Source: Camellia lanceoleosa (Eukaryota; Streptophyta; Magnoliopsida; Ericales; Theaceae). Taken from it: a stretch of DNA of 64,000 nt. Under the pieces are notes generated by a model. That model was given only the letters and a program-made list of their open reading frames with translations, had not been told where the DNA came from and did no database searches. The stretch is from positions 141,064 to 205,063 of the forward strand of contig JANUSC010000384.1 of the NCBI GenBank assembly GCA_025200525.1, read 5' to 3'. The number at the start of each line of letters is the position of its first letter. Position 1 is the stretch's first letter. A program made the position numbers and the translations under genes. Shown here in pieces: positions 58,031 through 64,000 of the stretch.

Positions 58031-60097
58031 TTATAGCAATCCCGCTTGTCCCTTTATCGCTCGGGCTTGTATTCCTGACCTTCCGTGAAGTTGTTAGTTG
58101 TAATTGTCTTGTTGTCATCTTTAAATCACTTCGCTTTGGTTTTAGGATGTGTTGGGCTTGGGTGATTCAAAGTTGGTAGAGTTTTGGCCCCTTATTGTTG
58201 CACGCTTTTGGATGGTCCGCCGAGTGGGTCTTCTTGCCGAAAGTGGGGTTCACACTCTTCCAAAGATTTTGTGTCCTTGTAAAACTTCTACAGTGTGTTT
58301 TTTATGCTCGAGCGGTTTCGAGCTCGAGCGATCACGCCGAGCGTGCTTGTTGGCGCCGACCGGTAGTACATTTTTGTGTAAGTTCGGAGGAATTTACCGA
58401 GCTTAACTAGTTTTTCGCTACCGAGCGACCTAGTCTTTTGTTCTTGACGCCGAGCATTGTGTTTTCTCGCCGAGCGGAATGTCGATATCGCTTAGCAAAT
58501 GGGCATTTTTGAATCACTTTTACATTATCTCTCTCTCTTACTTTCCCAAAAGCATTTTTGAGAGCCTCTCTAGAAACTCTTTTCTCTAGGGTTTGATCTA
58601 GTTAGAGTGTTTCCTTCCCTTGGCCTTTGTAAAAGTTGTGTTGATCGTCGAGGGCTTCGTTTTGTTCCGTGGATATTGGAGTTTGGAGTATTTTGATCTT
58701 CTTCATCCTCTTCCTTGGGCTCCGAAATTCGAGATAGGGATTCCTACTCACTCTTATGAGTTTTAACCTAGATATTGAGTTTTTGTATAAATGGTTTTGA
58801 GTTTTGGAAACTAGGGTTTCAAACGTATATTTTTCAAAAGAGGGTTTTGATAATTTTGAACCACAAACATGTATTTGGGTTTCAAAATGGTTTGTTGATG
58901 TTGTTGGTAATATTGGGCTCTTGGAGTCAATGTTGAGAATAAGGAGAAATATGCCATGCTTGGGTATATCGCCATTAGTGTAATAAATGACTTTGTTGAG
59001 AAAATATGGAATTGATTTGGAAATAATGAAATTGGTTCATTATATGGTAGAATAGTGGAGTTGGATTTATTAACCGCCACTTTCGAAAAACATTGATATT
59101 TTATCTCTGGAGCTTTTATTATGTGTTTAGAAATAATTGCTTGGGCTACCGGTGGAGGGTAGTTTTGATTGTTGTAGACAATGCATGATGATTAGGCAAA
59201 CTAAAACTAATCAATTGGATATGTCATAGAGTATGATTCGCTGATAGAATACATTAACGTTATGTATTGATTGATTGTGTATATGACTTGTATGTATATA
59301 TATTGTGTGTGTGAGGAGATAGGGATGTACTCCACGGTTTAGGGAGGATAGGGATGGACCTCTAAACCGGATATTGTTTGGGAGGAGATAGGATGGACTC
59401 CAATCGATACAAATTTCATATGCTTGTCGGCCATCGTGTTGATATAGCTCATATGCTTATCTTTGGAAGTGTTGATATAGCTAATATGCTTATCTCATGA
59501 GATGTTGATACAACTAGTATGTTTATCTATTGTAAAATGGGAAACGCTAATATGAGTCCTTGTCTCATATAAGCGGTCGCCGTGTTCTAAGCCGCTGATG
59601 TAAATTGTAAAATTGATAAGGAATGGGAAATGAAATGGAACATGGACATAGTGGTCATGTAATGGAAATGAGTTATGAATTGATTTATGGGAATTATACA
59701 TTTATCTATTGCTAATGTCTTAGTTATTGCTCATACTGTGTTTAGCATATCTCTACTGGGCGCTGGTTCACCCTATATGGGACATCATTTTCGTGCACAG
59801 TAGTATGCCACCTCCAAGGACATAGCTTGATGATGATGAGAGTTGAAGACTCTTTTTGATTATTTTGTTTGTATTACATGTACACCTAGCCAAGGGCTCA
59901 TTTTGTATAGAGTTAGTACTCTTCTTTTGTGTAACCAAGTGTTAACTTGGAAAGTCAGAAGCCTATAGGGCAATTGCTTTTGTTGTTAACATGTAACATT
60001 GTTGTAAGAGCTACTCTAATGAATGGAAAGACGTTGATTTCGTTATACCAATCGCATGTCTAAAATGATGGGATTTATATATTATTTGAGGGCTATA
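58031..60097 (+). repeat. LTR L3, plus strand
   Basis: From TTATAGCAATCCCGC to about GAGGGCTATA; its last bases diverge from GAGGGCGTTACA. The palindrome array (58300-58490) is mostly in eroded form (GCCGAGCG), with intact GCTCGAGCG at 58308 and 58323. The closest relatives in the window are the minus-strand M4 (29845-31193) and M3. It differs from L2, although both flank internal region 2. Confidence 0.8.
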
Positions 60098-61662
60098 AGA
60101 CCAATGTTGTGGCCAACGCCTCTAAGTAGGAAATCCATTAGTGATATAGCTTGTATTGCTATCCAAGAATGGGAGATGTTGGGTGCTCTTGGCGAGTTCG
60201 ACTTGCTTCTAGGTGAGTCTGCTGAGTCTCATGCCTTATTTTCTCAGAATTGCACAACCTACAATTGTGAATCGAGTGTTAGAGATATAAAGAGTGACTT
60301 TGAGGTAGAATCCTCCGGAGAAGATCTCCAAAGGAGAAGGTAGAGAAGGGTTTGATTGGGTATCCCGACCGAGTGTGAGATATCGAGACCGCTTGTTTGT
60401 GCTCGAGTCTTGCCGAGAGCAAGTACTGAAAGTGTTTCATCATTTACGCCTTAAGGTGCACCCCGGAGGCACGAAGATGTATCATGATCCGAGCCGCCGC
60501 TTTGGTGGAGGGTATAAAGAAAGATGTGGCGGTGTTTGTGTCAAAGTGCCTTACTTGTCGTGAAGTGAAGGCCGAGCATCAGAGGCCAACCGGTTGTTAC
60601 AACCCTTGCCTATAGCCGAGTGGAAATGGGAGCACGCCACAATGGATTTTGTCGTGGGTCTTCGAGGACTCAACCGGTAGCGATGCCATTTGGGTGGTAG
60701 TTGACCGCTGACTAAGTCAAGGCACTTTATTCCTATACGCATGAGAGATTCGCAGATCATCTTGTCGACTTGTATATTCTGGATATAGTGAGGTTGCACG
60801 GGTCCCAAAGGTCATTGTCTAAGATAGAGATCCGCGCTTTACTGCTAGGTTGTGGCAAAGTTTACAGAGTGCCTTGAGCACTAGATTGACTTTTACCATG
60901 GCTTACTATCCTCGATCGATGGGCACCGAAAGACTATTCAGATCCTTGAGGATATACTTTGGGGTTGTGTCCTTGACTTTAAGGGGTCGAGGAGAGACAC
61001 CTACCATTAGTGGAGTTTGCTTACAACAAGAGTTTCCAATCGAGTATTGGCATGGCACCGCTTATGCCTTGTATGGCCAACCGTAGGTCTCCAGTGTTGG
61101 GCCGAGGTGGGTGATGCACCTTTGTTAGGCCCGAGTAGGTGCGGAAATGACGGAGAAAGTTGAACTTATCCGTAAGAGGTTGGTTACGCCCGTAGTCGCT
61201 AAAAGAGTTATGCCAACCGTCAAGGAGGCCTTTGGCATTTGAGGTGGGTGATTACATCTTTCAAGATATCACCTAGACGGGTTTGATGAGTCTTGGGAAG
61301 AGTGCGGTTGTCCCCTGCTTATTGGCCCTTTTGAGATCCTTGAGCGGATTGGGGAGGTTGCCTACCGCTCGCATTGCCACCAAGAATCGCTTGGAGTGTA
61401 TGACGGTTTCATGTTAGAATGCTTCAAAAGTATGAGTTGGATCCATCATATATACCGGATTGGACCGACTTAGAGGTAGATGAGGATGCATTGTTTGAGG
61501 AGAGACCAAAAGTGGTCTTGGACAGTAGACGGAAGTCTTATGAGGCAAGACGCATTCCCTTGGTAAAAGTATTATGAAAGCATCACGGAGTTGAGGAAGC
61601 CACTTGGGAACATGAGTTAGAGGTCCGAGAGAAATATCTCGAACTCGCTTTGTTAATGTTTG
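60098..61662 (+). pseudogene. Integrase remnant of internal region 3
   Basis: Starts abruptly at the RNase H-integrase linker ([31 protein letters not shown]) and follows internal region 2 to the chromodomain end (about 61570-61662), with many small indels and substitutions. No gag, protease or RT precedes it. Many of the changes fall at CAG, CTG and CCAG sites relative to internal region 2. Confidence 0.8.
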
Positions 61663-62064
61663 ACCATGTGTTGGAAATTTTGTTTCATTAATCTAACTCT
61701 AAAAACATTGTATATGTTTTGGACTATGGAAGTATTGTAATTGTTGAATATGTCTCGAATGCGAAGTTTTAATTTAACATTGTATATGTTGGATGTGTTT
61801 TTAGAAATGCAAATATGTTGTTAACATTGAATATGTTATGGAGATGTGGAATATGTGTATTGAAATTAGTTGAATTTCACTAGAATGCATGTTGATAATG
61901 TATATTGAACCATATATCAGAATTGTTCTCTTGAGAAGAGATGGAATGACCGTGAATGGGTCATGAGGTGAGTTTGAAGTTATAATCATGTTGAGAATTG
62001 AATAATCACAATTTTGAAAACTTATATATATAATTTCGGGACAAAATTCTTTAAGTGATGGAGG
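61663..62064 (+). other. 3' spacer of internal region 3
   Basis: AT-rich, matching 57666-58030, ending TTAAGTGATGGAGG, a degraded polypurine tract. Confidence 0.75.
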
Positions 62065-62249
62065 TTATAGCGATCCAAGTCTTTCCTCATTATTCATTGT
62101 GTTCCTGACTTAGGTTCCGTGGTTGTTTGTTATTGTCTCAGATCTCATTTCCATCCTTTGATATTTGTATTTGAGTTTTGGGATGTGTTGGTTAAGTTTA
62201 GAATAGGGTGGTTGTAAGTTTGAACAAATGGTTGCTGTCCAAGTTTGGC

Positions 62250-62635
62250 TTCTTCGCCGAGCGAGGCTTTTTGCGCCGAGCGAGCCTTTGGTTTCGTATT
62301 CGCCGAGCGAAGGTTCTGCGCCGAGCGAGGATTGGGGGTTCAGTTTTTTTCGTGACATAGCTTCGCCGAGCGGGCTTGCTTGGCGCCGAAAGTGAGCCTC
62401 GTCCGGTGTGTCTTTCGCCGAGCGAGAACTCTTGCACTTGAGCATGTGTTCAAGATCTTTTGACCTAAAGGGTGGTATTCTTCGTCAAGCAAGCTTTTTG
62501 CGCCGAGCGAGCTCTATGTCCTTTCGAGCGAAAGCACTCCCGCCGAGCATGCGCTTGTCGACCAAGCTTGACGTTGTTCGCCGAGCGACGCTTCTTGGCG
62601 CCGAGCGAGGTATTTTGTGTCTTGTCGCCGAGCGA
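62250..62635 (+). promoter_or_regulatory. GCCGAGCG array upstream of the L4 TATA
   Basis: At least twelve copies of CGCCGAGCG(A/G), several in pairs 18-19 bp apart (62255/62273, 62301/62319). They occupy the same place as the CTCGAG array of L2, ending about 8 bp before CTATATATATCAG. Each looks like GCTCGAGCG minus one T; whether that is real is questioned in the findings. Confidence 0.7.
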
Positions 62636-63492
62636 GCCCTATATATATCAGCCAAGAACAAATGGTTTCAACATCACTTTTTCATCTCATTTCTCTCCAA
62701 ACCCTAAATTCGCCAGGTCTTCTCTCTCCACACACTTTCTCTCTCTACAAATACATCTTGTTCTTGGGTATCTCTACCCTAGTCCCTTTGTAAGAAAGGT
62801 AGAGTATCGCGGTGGGCTTCATTTTGATCCGAAGAAATTTGAGTTTGGAGCATCTTGAGTTTTCTTCCTTCTCCTTTGAGCTTCTTCATTTGAGGTAAGG
62901 ATAATCTACTGATTTTTATGAGCTTTAGACAGACATTAGTCATTTTGTATAAATGAGGAGATTTGGAAATTTTGGGAAGTTAGGGTTTAAATTTGGAAAT
63001 GTTTGAAAGAGGGGTTTTCTACCTTTGGGTTCCATTGTGTAAGGGAGGTCTTGAAAAAAGGGTTAAGTGTATATAATTGATGAAATTGGGCCTTGGGTGC
63101 AATATTTGAGAAAGGGGAATTAATACCCTAATTGGATTTAAATAACTAATTTATATAATCAATTTGGTGGATTGGGGAAATATGAAATTGGGTTGAAAAT
63201 CTTGAAATTGGAAGAAATTATGATTGAATGGTGTAGTTGAATTGATAAATCACTCACCAAGTGGAAAATGTAATAATTTATTTGTTTGGTAAAGTTATTA
63301 TCTATTTAGAAATAACTGCTTTTGGTCTATCGCTGAGGATAGTCTTGATTGTTGTAGAAACTGCATGATGATTAGGTAAATTGAAACTAATCAATTGGAA
63401 TATGTCATTGAATATGACGATCCTAAGATAAACATTGAATATGTGATTGAATTGGTCATCGATATGACAATTTGTTTAAATACATTGTATAT

Positions 63493-63525
63493 GTGTGTGT
63501 GTGTGTGTATGTGTGTGTGTGTTTG
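63493..63525. repeat. TG dinucleotide microsatellite
   Basis: TATGTGTGTGTGTGTGTGTA then TGTGTGTGTGTGT, in the R/U5 part of LTR L4. Confidence 0.9.
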
Positions 63526-64000
63526 GGAGGAGATAGGGATGTACTCTATTGTGTGGAGGAGATAGGGATGGACTCCATTGATAACTGTTGGCCGAGTGTC
63601 CAGGTGAAAGTCCCAAACCTTATATACATCTCAATGATGTTGACAGCGTTGATAATATGAGTTGTAGTCTCATTTGAATTTTCCGATAAATAATGTACCA
63701 TGTTAAAATTGATTTGAATAAAGGAATGGAAATGATTGAAATGCGGTTGTAAATGTTTCCGTTATGGAAAGGATGCATGTTGGTTTACATATGTGTAACA
63801 TTTATCGAATACTAATGTTTTAGTTATTTCTCATATTATGTTTAGCATATCTCTATTGGGCATTGGCTCACTCTACTTGGGACACCATTTTCAAGTGCAG
63901 GTGATATGCCACCTTCAAGGGTATAGCTTGAGAGGTTTTGGGAGTCAAGGCTTCTGCTTTTGATGTTTTGTCAATATTTGTGTTTAATGTAAATCTAAGC

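Larger units (their letters stand above)
62065..64000 (+). repeat. LTR L4, runs off the window end
   Basis: From TTATAGCGATCCAAG to the window edge. Palindrome array 62250-62635, TATA-like CTATATATATCAG near 62639, a TG microsatellite at 63493-63525, and a 3' part matching L1. Continues beyond 64000. Confidence 0.8.

Overview
This window looks like plant nuclear heterochromatin, probably pericentromeric or another gene-poor region of a flowering plant. I see no intact cellular gene, rRNA, tRNA or CRISPR array. Almost everything recognisable is transposable-element DNA. Ty3/gypsy elements dominate: Gag-PR-RT-RNaseH-IN order, a chromodomain-like C-terminus after integrase, 2-2.6 kb LTRs, and primer-binding sites matching the 3' end of initiator-Met tRNA. 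This fits chromoviruses of the Tekay/Del type (family-level inference). Long solo LTRs of another type, Helitrons and MITEs fill the rest. The only host-like coding sequence is a FAR1/FHY3-type DNA-binding-domain fragment near 21.0 kb, cut by a Helitron-like end.

Layout. 1-5.9 kb: AT-rich DNA, a 3.2-kb candidate Helitron (2032-5233) and a ~0.55-kb minus-strand Helitron. 5.9-20 kb: an old minus-strand LTR plus decayed internal DNA, into which a young, nearly complete element A (8991-18844, target duplication TGTGA, LTRs about 1% apart) has inserted. 20-31.2 kb: direct repeats, the FAR1 fragment, an inverted-repeat element, MITEs, a solo LTR with a perfect target duplication (23547-25835, ATACA), a second solo LTR (27131-29283), Helitron termini and a truncated LTR (29845-31193). 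31.2-47.7 kb: a three-level nest. A ~4.2-kb solo LTR C2 (32801-46383, duplication TATGG) sits in an older copy of the same family (31194-32800 + 46389-47663), and C2 is itself interrupted by full-length element D (35111-44489, duplication AGAGG). 47.7-64 kb: a plus-strand series LTR - internal 1 - LTR - internal 2 - LTR - internal 3 - LTR, best read as an outer element split by an inner one with loss of the RT-RNaseH segment.

How the parts relate. A and D are a related lineage; the plus-strand family from 47.7 kb is a second lineage, whose LTRs resemble the minus-strand LTRs at 5.9, 23.5, 27.1 and 29.8 kb. No element here has an uninterrupted gag-pol frame. A is closest, with one continuous frame broken by only two stop codons.

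The most unusual signal is in the LTRs. Several contain arrays of short palindromes at about 20-21 bp (two helical turns), often next to a TATA-like box. The core differs by family: GCTCGAGCG, GGGTCGACCC, GCACGTGC-like, or inverted AGCTTC/GAAGCT half-sites. A second caution-worthy signal is a recurrent change at CAG/CTG and CTCGAG sites between sister copies, which may be a methylation-linked sequencing artefact and would inflate the apparent number of frameshifts.
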